Source: Thiobacillus denitrificans
Lineage (GTDB): Bacteria > Pseudomonadota > Gammaproteobacteria > Burkholderiales > Thiobacillaceae
DNA: 64,000 bases
Assembly: GCF_001530125.1 (NCBI RefSeq)
Contig: NZ_LDUG01000007.1
Coordinates: 1-64,000 of the forward strand
Reading direction: 5' to 3'
Shown here: positions 27,293 to 40,976 of the stretch, one piece after another
Position numbering within the stretch: position 1 is the stretch's first letter
Layout of the letters: each line of letters opens with the position of its first letter
Made by a program: the position numbers and the translations under genes
Notes under the pieces: model-generated
Database searches by the model: none
Seen by the model: only the letters and a program-made list of their open reading frames with translations
Told to the model about the DNA's origin: nothing

Positions 27293-29014
27293 ATGGCGAA
27301 TGAACACGCTGCAATCATTGCGGTGCTGGTGGCAACGATAGCCATGTTCATGTGGGGCCGCTGGCGCCACGACATGGTGGCCGTGGGCGCGCTACTGGCC
27401 TGCGTGCTGGCCGGACTGGTGGCCCCGGCAGACGCATTCGCCGGCTTCGGTCATCCGGCAGTGATCACGGTCGCTTGCGTGCTGGTGCTGAGTCGTGGTT
27501 TGCAGACGTCCGGCGCGGTCGATGTGCTCACCCGTCATACCTTGCCGAAGCATGCCGGCCCGACGCTGAGTCTGGCTGCGCTGGTCGGGCTGGGTGCGGT
27601 GCTGTCCGGCTTCATGAACAACGTCGGGGCGATGGCGCTCTTGATGCCGGTGGCCATACAGCTTGCCAGGCGCCTCGACCTGCCGCCCGGGCGGGTGCTG
27701 ATGCCGCTTGCCTTCGGCACCATCCTCGGCGGCATGACGACCATGATCGGTACGCCGCCCAACCTGATCGTGTCCGGCTTCCGCACCCTGAACAACGCCG
27801 GCGGCTTCGCCATGTTCGACTTCACGCCAGTCGGTCTGGCCGTGGCCGGGGTGACTTTTGTGGCCTTGGTTGGCTGGCGGCTGGTGCCAGCACGCAAGCA
27901 GGCCGGCACAGAGGGTTTCGAGACAGGGGCGTACACCACCGAAGTCCGCGTGACGGACGATAGCAAGGCTGCCGGCATGACCCTGCGCGACATCGAGAGC
28001 GCGCTCGACGAGGCCGACGCGCAAGTCGTGGGTCTGGGGTTCGCAATGAGCTGCGCATGAACGCACCGCAAGCCGGACGAAAGGTGCTGCCCGGCGACAT
28101 CCTGATCATCGAGGCCGAGGTCGAGGCCCTGGCCAGTGTGCTGTCCAGCCTCGGCTTGACGCTGGAAGAAGCGGTTTCGTCGGATGCTCAAAACGAAACC
28201 AGTGAGGGCGAGACCCGGGAATCCGGGCGGCGCAACAGCAGCAAGGCCATCGACCACGAGCCCGGCGCAGAGAAGAAGCCGACGAGACGGCAGAGAAGGC
28301 GCCGCCCTCCGACAAGATTGTGCTGATGGAACTCGTCGTCCGTCCCGAGTCAGCGATTGTCGGTCGCTCGGCCAGCGACATGCAGCTGCGCTCCCGCTAC
28401 GGGCTCAACCTGCTGGCCGTGTCACGCGAGGGCACGCGCTCGAAGGCACGGCTGCGCACCCTGAAAATTCAGCCCGGCGATCTGCTGCTGATGCAGGGCC
28501 CCCAGGAGGTGCTGGCCGAGTTTGCGGCCGACTCCGGCTGCGCGCCACTGGCCGAACGCGAGTTGCGCATCCCGAACAAGCGCAAGGCGTGGATGGCCGG
28601 CGGCATCATGGCTTTTGCCGTCGCCGTCGCCGCCTTTGGCTTGCTTCCGGCAGCGATCTCGTTCGCCCTCGGCGTGCTGGCCTCGATGGCGCTGCGCACC
28701 ATCCCGCCACGCGCGGTCTATGCAGCCATCGACTGGCCGGTGGTTGTCCTGCTCGGCGCGCTCATACCGGTGGCCGGCGCGATGGCGTCCACTGGTACCG
28801 CCGGGGGCTGAGTGTGAATGCCGACTCGTTTCTGATGGCGGTGGCCATCGGCGCCCCCTGCGCCTTCCTGACCCCGATTGGACACCAGAACAACACGCTG
28901 ATCCTCGGCCCCGGCGGCTTTCGTTTCGGCGACTATTGGCGTCTCGGGCTGCCGCTTGAGGTGCTGGTGATCGCTGTCAGCCTCCCGATGCTGCTTTGGG
29001 TGTGGCCGCTCTGA
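27293..29014 (+). pseudogene. SLC13-type permease with TrkA-C domain, multiply broken
   Basis: The first 245 or so codons are a good SLC13/ArsB-like permease half (GFMNNVGAMALLMPVAIQ, GTPPNLIVSGFRTLNN). A frameshift near 28037 moves the frame to RNELRMNAPQAGRKVLPGDILIIEA (TrkA-C domain). A second shift, between about 28210 and 28290, leads to KIVLMELVVRPESAIVGRSA and the remaining helices. After VAGAMASTGTAGG at about 28808 the frame breaks again and resumes as LSVNADSFLMAVAIGAPCAF to the end. At this last point the second half's 'SDxxNNAATA'-type binding segment is missing, roughly 50-60 codons by comparison with the family plan. With two frameshifts and a deletion it is not functional. Confidence 0.88.
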
Positions 29015-29054
29015 TGCCGTGAAAGAAGTGCGGAATTGATCAATCCCGATCGGC

Positions 29055-29963
29055 TCAATCCGCCCAGCGATCCAACTCCTGGTCCGCCAGCGAGACGGGA
29101 TCTTCAATCGGCTCCAGGTGGGTAATGATGTGGGCATAGGTCACGGCCTGGCGGATGTCGGCCTCGATGCGTTCCGACCAGTCGTGCCCCTGCTGAACGG
29201 TCCAGGCGCCAGGCACCAGCACGTGCAGGGAAATGAAGGCGCGGCTGCCGGCCTGCCGCGTGCGCAAGGCATGAAACCCCAGCCCCTGTTGGCGATAGCG
29301 GTCCAGCACGCCTTCGATCGCCTTGAGGTCTTCCACGGGAATGGAAACATCCATTAATCCTGAGGCGGATCGCTGCAGTAGTTGCCAGCCAGTCCACACA
29401 ATATTCACCGCCACCAGCAGGGCAATCACCGGGTCGAGCCAGAGCCAGCCGGTCAGCCAGACGAGGCCGACGCCGAGAATGACGCCAGCGGAGGTCCAGA
29501 CGTCGGTGAGCAGGTGGTGGGCGTCGGCTTCCAGGGTGATGGATTTGTATTTTCGGCCCACCCCCATGAGGATGCGCGAGGTGGCCAGGTTGATGATCGA
29601 GGCGACTACCGACACCGCCAGCCCGATGCCCACGGCTTCGATCGGTTGCGGATTGAGCAGGCGATCGATCGCTGCGTAGCCGATGAGGATTGCAGCGATG
29701 AGGATGAGGAAACCTTCAAACGCACTGGAGAAATACTCCGCCTTGCCGTGTCCGTGCGTGTGGTTGTCGTCCGCCGGCCTCGCCGCCAGCGTCAGCATGG
29801 CCAGCGCCATCATTGCCCCCGCCAGGTTGACGAAGGATTCGAGCGCGTCGGAGAGCAGGCCGACCGATCCGGTGATCCACCAGGCCCAGCCCTTGAGCAG
29901 GATAGTCGCCACGGCCGCCGCGATAGAGAGCCAGGCATAGCGTTTGAGGGAGGGGGGCAGCAT
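29055..29963 (-). CDS. cation diffusion facilitator family transporter
   Basis: This 302-aa inner-membrane antiporter of the CDF family exports divalent metals. It has six predicted helices; the metal-site motifs are SDALESFVN in helix 2 (D-x-x-x-S rather than D-x-x-x-D) and [10 protein letters not shown] in helix 5 (HxxxD). A His loop [14 protein letters not shown] follows helix 2, and the cytoplasmic C-terminal domain ([35 protein letters not shown]) is present. The changed helix 2 residue makes zinc, iron or manganese specificity uncertain. It is monocistronic, convergent with the permease remnant and divergent from the CNP1-like gene. Confidence 0.9.
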   Translation of the reverse strand: MLPPSLKRYAWLSIAAAVATILLKGWAWWITGSVGLLSDALESFVNLAGAMMALAMLTLAARPADDNHTHGHGKAEYFSSAFEGFLILIAAILIGYAAIDRLLNPQPIEAVGIGLAVSVVASIINLATSRILMGVGRKYKSITLEADAHHLLTDVWTSAGVILGVGLVWLTGWLWLDPVIALLVAVNIVWTGWQLLQRSASGLMDVSIPVEDLKAIEGVLDRYRQQGLGFHALRTRQAGSRAFISLHVLVPGAWTVQQGHDWSERIEADIRQAVTYAHIITHLEPIEDPVSLADQELDRWAD

Positions 29964-30132
29964 GTCGATGTGTCGCGAGGGCCCAGTAGGGATTTCGATT
30001 GTAGTTCAGGGCCTGTTCGCGCTCCGGGAAACGCCTGATTGGAAAGTGCAAAGGGGTTTTAGCCTCGTGGCGCCACTGAAGGCGCGCTGACGCCCCATAT
30101 TCCTAAAGACATCCCGTAGCCGAAGCCATAAA

Positions 30133-30639
30133 ATGGCGGCCATGAAAATCCTCTCCGCCTTGCTGCTGATCCTGCCCCTAACGGCCAACGCCGAATGGGG
30201 ACAATTTGATTTCGAATTTGAAAGCGACAAGCCATGGGTGGAACTGTCCACCCAGTTGCCGCCCTATCCCAAGCCCGAAAATCTGGTCGAGTTCAATGTG
30301 TCGTCGGCCACGCGCAACCGGCATTTCGTCGACACGGCATCGATCAGCGTCGGCGAGGACAAGGTGGTGCGCTACAGCGTGGTGATCGAAGCGGCCGGCG
30401 GGGCGAAGAACGTTTCCTTCGAGGGCATGCGCTGCGCCACCGGCGAGCGCCGCCTGTATGCCTACGGCCAGCCCGACGGCAGTTGGTCGAAGGCGCGCAC
30501 CGCCGGCTGGGAAGGCATCAAGTTCCGTTCGCTGCTGTCGTATCACAAGGCGCTGTTCGAGGATCATTTCTGTCCCGACGACATCCGTGTCAAGGACGCC
30601 AAAGAGGCCGTGCGCAACCTGCGGCGCGCGGCGCACTGA
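30133..30639 (+). CDS. CNP1-like family protein, exported
   Basis: This protein of 165-168 aa has a signal peptide ([17 protein letters not shown]) and a mature domain beginning [22 protein letters not shown]. It contains [41 protein letters not shown] and a second cysteine (HFCPDDIRV), so one disulfide is possible. This is the CNP1-like family, of unknown function, often found beside proB in betaproteobacteria, as here. The start may be ATG 30133 or ATG 30142; the second gives the cleaner signal peptide. The stop overlaps the proB ATG (TGATG). Confidence 0.85.
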   Translation: MAAMKILSALLLILPLTANAEWGQFDFEFESDKPWVELSTQLPPYPKPENLVEFNVSSATRNRHFVDTASISVGEDKVVRYSVVIEAAGGAKNVSFEGMRCATGERRLYAYGQPDGSWSKARTAGWEGIKFRSLLSYHKALFEDHFCPDDIRVKDAKEAVRNLRRAAH

Positions 30640-31760
30640 TGCATTCCGTGGTGAGACACGCCCGGCGCATCGTCGTCAAGGTCGGCTCCAGCCTGGTCAC
30701 CGCCGAAGGGCGCGGGCTCGACCACGCCGCGCTGTCGCGCTGGGCCGGTCAGATCGCCGCACTGACCGCACAGGGCAGGGAAGTGGTGCTGGTGTCCTCC
30801 GGCGCGATTGCCGAAGGCATCGCACGGCTGGGCTGGAAAAAACGCCCGAAAGCGATCAACGAACTGCAGGCCGCCGCCGCCGTGGGGCAGATGGGGCTGG
30901 TGCAGGCCTACGAATCTATTTTCCGCAGCCATGACCTGCATGCCGCGCAGGTACTGCTCACCCACGAGGACCTGGCCGACCGCACCCGCTACCTGAATGC
31001 GCGTATCACCCTGCGCACGCTGCTTGGATTGAACGTCGTCCCGATCATCAACGAAAATGACACCGTCGCCACCGACGAAATCCGCCTCGGCGACAACGAC
31101 ACGCTGGGCGCGCTGGTGACCAACCTGATCGAGGCCGACTGCCTGATCATCCTCACCGACCAGTCCGGCCTGTATACCGCCGACCCGCGCAAGGTGCCCG
31201 ACGCCACGCTGGTGATGGACGCCCACGCCGGCGACCCCGAACTCGAACGCATGGCGGGCGGTGCGGGCAGCAGCGTCGGCACCGGCGGCATGCTGACCAA
31301 GATACTCGCCGCCAAGCGCGCGGCCCGCAGCGGCGCGCATACGGTGATCTGCAGCGGACGCGAGGAGAACGTGCTGTTGCGGCTAGCCGCTGGAGAGGCG
31401 ATCGGCAGCCAACTGGTGGCGCGCCAGGCGCCGCTCGACGCGCGGCGGCAGTGGCTGGCCGACCACCTGCAGTTGCGCGGCAGCGTGGTGCTCGACGATG
31501 GCGCGGTGCGCGCCCTGCGCGAGGACGGCAAGAGCCTGCTGCCGGTCGGCGTCAAAGGCGTGCTCGGCGAATTCGCGCGCGGCGAAGTGGTGGCGGTGGT
31601 CGACACCGACGGCAGCGAAATCGCACGCGGCCTCGTCAACTACAGCGCGAGTGAGGCGCGCCGCATCGCCGGCAAGCCGAGCAGCGCGATCGAGGCGGCG
31701 CTCGGCTACATGGACGAGCCGGAACTGATCCACCGCGACAATCTGGTGATGCTGGCGTGA
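30639..31760 (+). CDS. proB: glutamate 5-kinase
   Basis: This 373-aa enzyme phosphorylates glutamate in the first step of proline synthesis. The amino-acid-kinase domain shows [59 protein letters not shown] and [15 protein letters not shown]-terminal PUA domain follows ([25 protein letters not shown]). Proline usually feeds back on this enzyme. The ATG is embedded in the stop of the CNP1-like gene, and the stop overlaps the GTG of the phosphatase gene. proA is not adjacent. Confidence 0.97.
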   Translation: MHSVVRHARRIVVKVGSSLVTAEGRGLDHAALSRWAGQIAALTAQGREVVLVSSGAIAEGIARLGWKKRPKAINELQAAAAVGQMGLVQAYESIFRSHDLHAAQVLLTHEDLADRTRYLNARITLRTLLGLNVVPIINENDTVATDEIRLGDNDTLGALVTNLIEADCLIILTDQSGLYTADPRKVPDATLVMDAHAGDPELERMAGGAGSSVGTGGMLTKILAAKRAARSGAHTVICSGREENVLLRLAAGEAIGSQLVARQAPLDARRQWLADHLQLRGSVVLDDGAVRALREDGKSLLPVGVKGVLGEFARGEVVAVVDTDGSEIARGLVNYSASEARRIAGKPSSAIEAALGYMDEPELIHRDNLVMLA

Positions 31761-32350
31761 CCATGTTGGACCTGATGCGTCACGGCGAACCCGTCGGCGG
31801 TCGCCGCTATCGCGGCCAGATCGACGATCCGCTGTCGGAGAAGGGCTGGGCGCAGATGCAGGCGGCGGTCGGTGACACGGTGCCGTGGACACGCGTCGTC
31901 TCGTCGCCGCTGCTGCGCTGCCGCGCGTTTGCCCAAACACTGGCCGATCGCCATGGCTTGCCGCTGGCGCTGGATGAGCGCCTGAAGGAAATCGGCTTCG
32001 GCGAATGGGAGGGCAAGGCGGCGGCCGAGATCGAGCAGGACGCGCCCGGCACGCTGGCGCGCTTCAAGGCCGACCCGGTCAATGCGCGGCCGAAAGGCGC
32101 CGAGCCGCTGGCGGACTTTCATGCGCGGGTGGCCGCTGCGCTGGAAGACCTGCTGGCGCAACACGTCGGCCAGCATGTGCTGCTGGTGGGGCACGCCGGC
32201 GTGATGCGCATGACGCTGGCGTGGGCGCTGCACATTCCGCTGGAACACGTCTACCGGATTGAAGTGGCGACCGCTTCGCTGACGCGCCTGCGCTTCGACG
32301 CCGGCCGCGCCAGCCTGATCTTCCATGGCAGTACGCGCGTCGGCCGGTGA
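31757..32350 (+). CDS. histidine phosphatase, CobC-like
   Basis: This 197-aa member of the phosphoglycerate-mutase-like superfamily has the RHGEP catalytic motif at residues 8-12 and the second histidine in [23 protein letters not shown] is shared with alpha-ribazole-phosphate phosphatases (CobC), the last step of the cobalamin nucleotide loop. The next gene is a BtuF-like binding protein, which supports a cobalamin link, but the superfamily is broad and the substrate is not proven. Start GTG 31757, or ATG 31763. It overlaps proB and the next gene by 4 bp each. Confidence 0.78.
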   Translation: MTMLDLMRHGEPVGGRRYRGQIDDPLSEKGWAQMQAAVGDTVPWTRVVSSPLLRCRAFAQTLADRHGLPLALDERLKEIGFGEWEGKAAAEIEQDAPGTLARFKADPVNARPKGAEPLADFHARVAAALEDLLAQHVGQHVLLVGHAGVMRMTLAWALHIPLEHVYRIEVATASLTRLRFDAGRASLIFHGSTRVGR

Positions 32351-33213
32351 TCCGCCGCATCCTTCTGTGGCTGTGCCTGCTGCTGGCATTGCCGGCGGCG
32401 CAGGCAGCCGCCCTCCGGGTGGTCGACGACGTTGGGCAAACCCTCGAATTCGCCCAGCCACCGCAGCGTATTATTTCGCTGACGCCGCATCTTACCGAGC
32501 TGCTGTTTGCCGTCGGCGCCGGGGCGCAGCTGGTGGGCGCGGACAGCGCCAGCGATTACCCGAAAGCGGCGCAGGCGCTGCCGCGCGTCGGCGACTACAG
32601 CCGCATCAACTTCGAGCGCATCCTGGCGCTGAAACCGGATCTGGTCATCGTCTGGGTCGGCGGCAACCGCGCGGCGGACATCCACGGTCTGAAGAAACTG
32701 GGCCTGCCCGTTCTGCACACGCAGGCCGCCCGGCTCGACGACGTGGCGCGCCTGCTGCGCCTGATCGGGCAGGCGAGCGGACATGCCGACGAAGGCGAGG
32801 CGGCGGCGCGGGCGTACTCCGCGCGGCTGGACGCGCTGCGGGTACGGGGCGGGCAGAAACCGCCGCTGAGTGTGTTCTATCAGGTATGGGATCGCCCGCT
32901 GATGACGGTGGGCGGCACCCACTGGATCAGCGATGCGCTGGCGCTGTGCGGCGCGCGCAATGTGTTTGCCGACCTGCGTGCGGCTTCGCCGGTGGTGTCG
33001 CGCGAGACGGTGCTGCGGCGCGCGCCGGAATTGATCGTGAGCGGCAGCGACGCGCCCGACATGCGCCGTCAGTGGCAGCGCTTTGCCGGCCTGCCGGCGG
33101 TGAAAAATCAGGCATTTGTGCGGGTGAATGCGGATTTGCTGCATCGGCCCACGCCGCGCCTGATCGAGGGCGTGGCCGAACTGTGTGCGGCAGTGGAGGC
33201 CTATGCGCGGTGA
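32347..33213 (+). CDS. periplasmic cobalamin/siderophore-type binding protein, BtuF-like
   Basis: This 288-aa protein has a signal peptide (RRILLWLCLLLALPAAQAA) and a class III binding-protein fold: PQRIISLTPHLTELLFAVGAG, GADSASDYPKAA, VGDYSRINFERILALKPDLVIVW, and a second lobe with YQVWDRPLMTVGGTHWISDAL. This pattern is that of BtuF and related vitamin B12 or haem binding proteins. No permease or ATPase gene is adjacent, so it must work with components elsewhere. It starts at GTG overlapping the phosphatase stop, and its 3' end overlaps the convergent fur gene by 13 bp. Confidence 0.82.
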   Translation: MIRRILLWLCLLLALPAAQAAALRVVDDVGQTLEFAQPPQRIISLTPHLTELLFAVGAGAQLVGADSASDYPKAAQALPRVGDYSRINFERILALKPDLVIVWVGGNRAADIHGLKKLGLPVLHTQAARLDDVARLLRLIGQASGHADEGEAAARAYSARLDALRVRGGQKPPLSVFYQVWDRPLMTVGGTHWISDALALCGARNVFADLRAASPVVSRETVLRRAPELIVSGSDAPDMRRQWQRFAGLPAVKNQAFVRVNADLLHRPTPRLIEGVAELCAAVEAYAR

Positions 33214-33650
33214 CGGTTGTCGCCCGGCTTGCGGTTGGGGCAGTTTTCCTTGATACAGTCGGCGTAGATATGCAGCGAGTGGTCGTGGATGGAAAATCCG
33301 CGTTCCTTGGCGATGCGGGTCTGGCGCTTTTCGATTTCGGCGTCGAAGAACTCCTCGACTTTGCCGCATTGCAGGCAGACCAGATGGTCGTGGTGCTCGC
33401 CCTGGTTCAGTTCGAACACCGCCTTGTCGCTGTCGAAGTGGTGGCGGATCAACAGCCCGGCCTGCTCGAACTGGGTCAGCACGCGGTAGACCGTGGCGAG
33501 GCCGATATCCTGGCCTTCGTCGGACAGCAGCCGATACACCTCTTCGGCGGTCATGTGCCGCTTGTGGCTTTGCTCGAACAATTCAAGGATTTTCAGGCGC
33601 GGCAGCGTGGCTTTGAGACCGATGCTCTTGAGATCGGACGGATGGCTCAA
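33201..33650 (-). CDS. fur: ferric uptake regulator Fur
   Basis: This 149-aa iron-responsive repressor has the winged helix (LKATLPRLKILELFEQSHKRHMTAEEVYRLLSDEGQDIGLATVYRVLTQFEQAGL) and the metal-binding HHDHLVCLQCGKVEEF with its CxxC. There is also a C-terminal cysteine pair (CIKENC) and the HIYADC segment typical of Fur rather than Zur or PerR. The gene is divergent from bamE with an 79-bp intergenic region; I see no good Fur box there. It could bind the operator before rubrerythrin or control iron genes elsewhere. Confidence 0.95.
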   Translation of the reverse strand: MSHPSDLKSIGLKATLPRLKILELFEQSHKRHMTAEEVYRLLSDEGQDIGLATVYRVLTQFEQAGLLIRHHFDSDKAVFELNQGEHHDHLVCLQCGKVEEFFDAEIEKRQTRIAKERGFSIHDHSLHIYADCIKENCPNRKPGDNRHRA

Positions 33651-33729
33651 TGGGGTCTCCAGAACGGGAACGGGAATACGTTATGATACGTTTTTTTCCA
33701 ACCGTCCCAACTTTCCCGGTTTCCTGGCT

Positions 33730-34904
<1,175 letters not shown>

Positions 34905-34926
34905 CCGCACCAACCAGGAAACGAAC

Positions 34927-35181
34927 ATGAACGCCGTCAAGGTCTACAGTACCGGCACCTGCCCCATCTGCGTCAAGGCCAAGGCCTTTCTCGACAAGCG
35001 CGGCATCGGCTATGACGAAGTCCGCATCGATCTCGACCGCGAGGCGATGAAAGAATTCGCCGTTGTCACCAACGGCGCGCGCACCGTTCCGCAGATCGTT
35101 GTTGAAGGTACCTGTATCGGCGGCTTCACCGAGCTGACCGAACTCGACATGGACGGCGCGCTGGATCACCTGCAGCCCTGA
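34927..35181 (+). CDS. grxC: glutaredoxin, GrxC type
   Basis: This 84-aa dithiol glutaredoxin has the active site [16 protein letters not shown], with CPIC in place of the more usual CPYC, the TVPQIVVEG cis-proline loop and the GGFTEL glutathione site. It reduces protein disulfides or glutathione-mixed disulfides. It lies 22 bp after dapB and precedes the carA promoter. An Ile at the third active-site position is seen in some members and does not remove either cysteine. Confidence 0.9.
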   Translation: MNAVKVYSTGTCPICVKAKAFLDKRGIGYDEVRIDLDREAMKEFAVVTNGARTVPQIVVEGTCIGGFTELTELDMDGALDHLQP

Positions 35182-35219
35182 TCCGGGCGGGGAATAGCCC
35201 GCTCAAGCGTCGTCGAGCA

Positions 35220-35248
35220 TTGAAGCCGGGCGCTAGTTCGGCTATAAT
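35220..35248 (+). promoter_or_regulatory. sigma-70 promoter of carAB
   Basis: TTGAAG (35220-35225), 17 bp, then TATAAT (35243-35248, perfect -10). Transcription would begin near 35255, about 80 bases before the carA start, leaving a leader with a terminator-like hairpin. Confidence 0.7.
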
Positions 35249-35261
35249 TACGATATTCAAG

Positions 35262-35298
35262 TTCAGGCGGGTTCGCGCAAGCGGCTCGCCTGAATTTT
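35262..35298 (+). terminator. attenuator-like hairpin in the carA leader
   Basis: TTCAGGCG (35262-35269) pairs with CGCCTGAA (35287-35294), followed by TTTT. It lies between the carA promoter and the carA ribosome site, so it can act only as an attenuator. The 17-base loop could pair in alternative ways. The trigger (pyrimidine or arginine level) is unknown. Confidence 0.5.
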
Positions 35299-35336
35299 GT
35301 CACCTGCACCACGCTTACTGCCTTGCGGAGTCCTCC

Positions 35337-36459
35337 TTGTTACGTGCCCAGCCCGCCATCCTTGTTCTAGCTGACGGTTCGGTTTTTCGCGGCCTATCCA
35401 TCGGCGCCGACGGTGTCACGACCGGTGAGGTGGTGTTCAATACAGCAATGACCGGTTATCAGGAAATCCTCACTGATCCCTCGTATTCGAGTCAGATCGT
35501 GACGCTGACCTATCCCCATATCGGCAACACCGGCATCAACCTCGAAGACATCGAGGCGGACCGCATTCATGCCGCCGGCCTGGTGGTGCGCGATGTGCCG
35601 CGCCTGCATTCCAATTTCCGTGCCGGATCTTCGCTGGCCGACTATCTCAAACACCAGAACATCGTGGCGATTGCCGACATCGACACGCGGCGGCTGACGC
35701 GCATCCTGCGTGAAAAGGGTGCGCAGGGCGGCTGCATCATGGCCGGCGCGGTGGACGAGGCGAACGCGCTCGAGGCTGCGCGCGCATTCCCAGGCCTGGC
35801 CGGCATGGACCTGGCCAAGGTGGTGAGCGCGCCGGCGTCTTACGAGTGGAGCGAGACCGAATGGAAGCTCGGGCGCGGCTACGGCCAGCTAACCGAGCCG
35901 CGCTTCCATGTGGTGGCCTTCGATTACGGCGTCAAGCGCAACATCCTGCGCATGCTGGCCGAGCGCGGCTGCCGCCTCACCGTGCTGTCTGCCACCGCCA
36001 CCGCGGCCGAGGCGATGGCGCTGAAGCCGGACGGCATTTTCCTCTCCAACGGCCCCGGTGATCCGGAACCGTGCGATTACGCGATCAAGGCGATCGGTGA
36101 GCTGGTCGCCGCAGGCGTGCCGACCTTCGGCATTTGCCTGGGCCATCAGCTGCTGGCGCTCGCCTCGGGCGCCAAGACCGTCAAGATGAAGTTCGGCCAC
36201 CACGGCGCCAACCATCCGGTCAAGGACCTCGACAGTGGGCGGGTGGCGATCACCAGCCAGAACCACGGCTTCGCGGTGGACCCGGCGACCCTGCCAGCCA
36301 ACTTGCGCAGCACCCACGTATCGCTGTTCGACGGCTCGCTGCAAGGGATTGCGCGCACCGACGCCCCCGCATTCAGCTTCCAGGGCCACCCGGAAGCCAG
36401 CCCCGGCCCGCACGACGTGAGCTATTTGTTCGACCGATTTATCAAGTTGATGGCCGACC

Positions 36460-36476
<17 letters not shown>
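35337..36476 (+). CDS. carA: carbamoyl-phosphate synthase small subunit
   Basis: This 379-aa glutaminase subunit hydrolyses glutamine and passes ammonia to CarB. The N-domain shows [18 protein letters not shown]; the class I amidotransferase domain shows [15 protein letters not shown] (nucleophilic Cys) and the His/Glu pair in [14 protein letters not shown] chose TTG 35337 because GGAG lies six bases before it and the protein then starts at LRAQPAIL as in relatives; the longer frame covers the promoter region. The 3' end overlaps carB by 17 bases. Confidence 0.96.
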
Positions 36477-39666
<3,190 letters not shown>

Positions 39667-39683
39667 TCTGAAAAGGCAAGCTA

Positions 39684-40160
39684 GTGAGCAAATTTCCCAT
39701 TACTGTCGTGGGCGCAGAAAAGATGCGCGCTGAGTTACAGAATCTGAAGAGCGTGGAGCGCCCCTCTGTCATCCAGGCGATTGCCGAGGCGCGTGCGCAG
39801 GGCGACCTGTCGGAAAACGCCGAATACGATGCGGCCAAGGAAAAACAGGGTTTCATCGAAGGCCGCATTGCCAATCTCGAAGGCAAATTGTCGAATGCGC
39901 AGATCATCGATCCCAAGACGCTCGATGCAGATGGCCGCATCGTTTTCGGCGCCACGGTTGAACTGGAAGATGTCGGATCGGGTGAGTCCGTCACCTATCA
40001 GATCGTCGGCGACGACGAGGCCGATATCAAGCTGGGCATGATTTCCGTGTCGTCACCGATCGCGCGCGCGCTGATCGGAAAGTATGCAGGCGACAGCGTG
40101 GACGTTCAGGCGCCAGGTGGCGTGCGTCAGTACGGAGTGCTGGACGTCCAATACAAATAA
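39684..40160 (+). CDS. greA: transcription elongation factor GreA
   Basis: This 158-aa factor rescues backtracked RNA polymerase. The N-terminal coiled coil carries the tip acidic residues in [20 protein letters not shown], with the family motif GDLSENAEY; the C-terminal FKBP-like domain has [21 protein letters not shown] and [11 protein letters not shown]. The start is GTG at 39684. Its position after carB is conserved in proteobacteria. Its TAA overlaps the ATG of the next gene. Confidence 0.97.
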   Translation: MSKFPITVVGAEKMRAELQNLKSVERPSVIQAIAEARAQGDLSENAEYDAAKEKQGFIEGRIANLEGKLSNAQIIDPKTLDADGRIVFGATVELEDVGSGESVTYQIVGDDEADIKLGMISVSSPIARALIGKYAGDSVDVQAPGGVRQYGVLDVQYK

Positions 40161-40618
40161 TGCGGCGTTTCTGGGACGGCCTCGCCGGGACGATGCTGGT
40201 GCTGTGGATCGGCGGCATCTGGGCGATCGGCTATGTCGCCGCGCCCGTGCTGTTTGCCAGCCTGGGCGACAAGCAGCTGGCCGGGATGCTGGCCGGCAAG
40301 TTGTTCGAGGTGATGGCGTGGATTGGCATTGCTGCGGCGATCTATCTGCTGATTTATCGCATCGCGCGTGACGGTAGCGCTGCGCTGAAAACGCTGTTTT
40401 TCTGGGCAGTGGTGGTCATGCTGGCCCTGATCCTGATCGGCCTCTTTGGCATCCAACCCATCATGCAGAGCCTGAAGGATCAGGCCATGCCGCACGCGGT
40501 GATGCAAAGCGTGTTTGCCGACCGCTTCCGCCACTGGCACGGCGTTTCGAGCATTCTCTACCTGATCCAGAGCGCGCTGGGCTTGTTGCTGGTCTGGCGT
40601 TCGGGATTGGCGCGATAA
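40160..40618 (+). CDS. DUF4149 family membrane protein
   Basis: This 152-aa integral membrane protein has four helices: LAGTMLVLWIGGIWAIGYVAAPVLF, VMAWIGIAAAIYLLIYRI, TLFFWAVVVMLALILIGLFGI and SILYLIQSALGLLLVW. The 'HWHGVSS' segment before the last helix and the position after greA fit the DUF4149 family, which has no known function. The start overlaps the greA stop (TAATG). It is convergent with yhbY, with 17 bases between them. Confidence 0.82.
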   Translation: MRRFWDGLAGTMLVLWIGGIWAIGYVAAPVLFASLGDKQLAGMLAGKLFEVMAWIGIAAAIYLLIYRIARDGSAALKTLFFWAVVVMLALILIGLFGIQPIMQSLKDQAMPHAVMQSVFADRFRHWHGVSSILYLIQSALGLLLVWRSGLAR

Positions 40619-40635
40619 GCCCCGTCAGACGACAT

Positions 40636-40932
40636 TCAGCCCGGCAGGACGATGACGGGCTTGGCGGCAGTGCGATAAATCACCAATACCTTGCCGATTT
40701 GCTGCACCGACGCTGCGCCGGTGGCAGTGCAGATTTCATCCAGCCAGGCGCTGCGCGTGTCCGGCTCGTTGCTGGCGGCCTTGACCTTGATCAGTTCGTG
40801 CGCGCTCAGCGCCTGGTCGATCTCCTTCAACACGGCAGCCGTCAACCCCTGGTTGCCGATCATGACCACCGGCTGGCGCGTGTGGGCCAGCCCTTTCAAG
40901 TATTGCCGTTGTGCGGGCGTGAGTGATTTCAT
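40636..40932 (-). CDS. yhbY: YhbY-family RNA-binding protein (CRM domain)
   Basis: This 98-aa single CRM-domain protein associates with pre-50S ribosomes. SLTPAQRQYLKGLAHTRQPVVMIGNQGLTAAVLKEIDQAL and ELIKVKA carry the domain core, including the GxxG-type loop (GNQG). It is transcribed away from rlmE across 44 bp, the standard yhbY/rlmE arrangement, so both are ribosome-assembly genes under a shared regulatory region. Confidence 0.93.
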   Translation of the reverse strand: MKSLTPAQRQYLKGLAHTRQPVVMIGNQGLTAAVLKEIDQALSAHELIKVKAASNEPDTRSAWLDEICTATGAASVQQIGKVLVIYRTAAKPVIVLPG

Positions 40933-40976
40933 GCTTTTTCCTTAAATCTGAGCGCGGATTGTAGCTGAAAGACGAT

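Noticed and set aside
32325-33686. 453-codon open frame on the plus strand overlapping the BtuF-like gene and fur
   Set aside because: It runs out of frame through one gene and antisense through another. The real genes have clear signal peptide and metal-site motifs.
33651-33729. Fur box in the fur/bamE intergenic region
   Set aside because: No stretch resembles the GATAATGATAATC-type consensus; only a -10-like TATGAT is visible.
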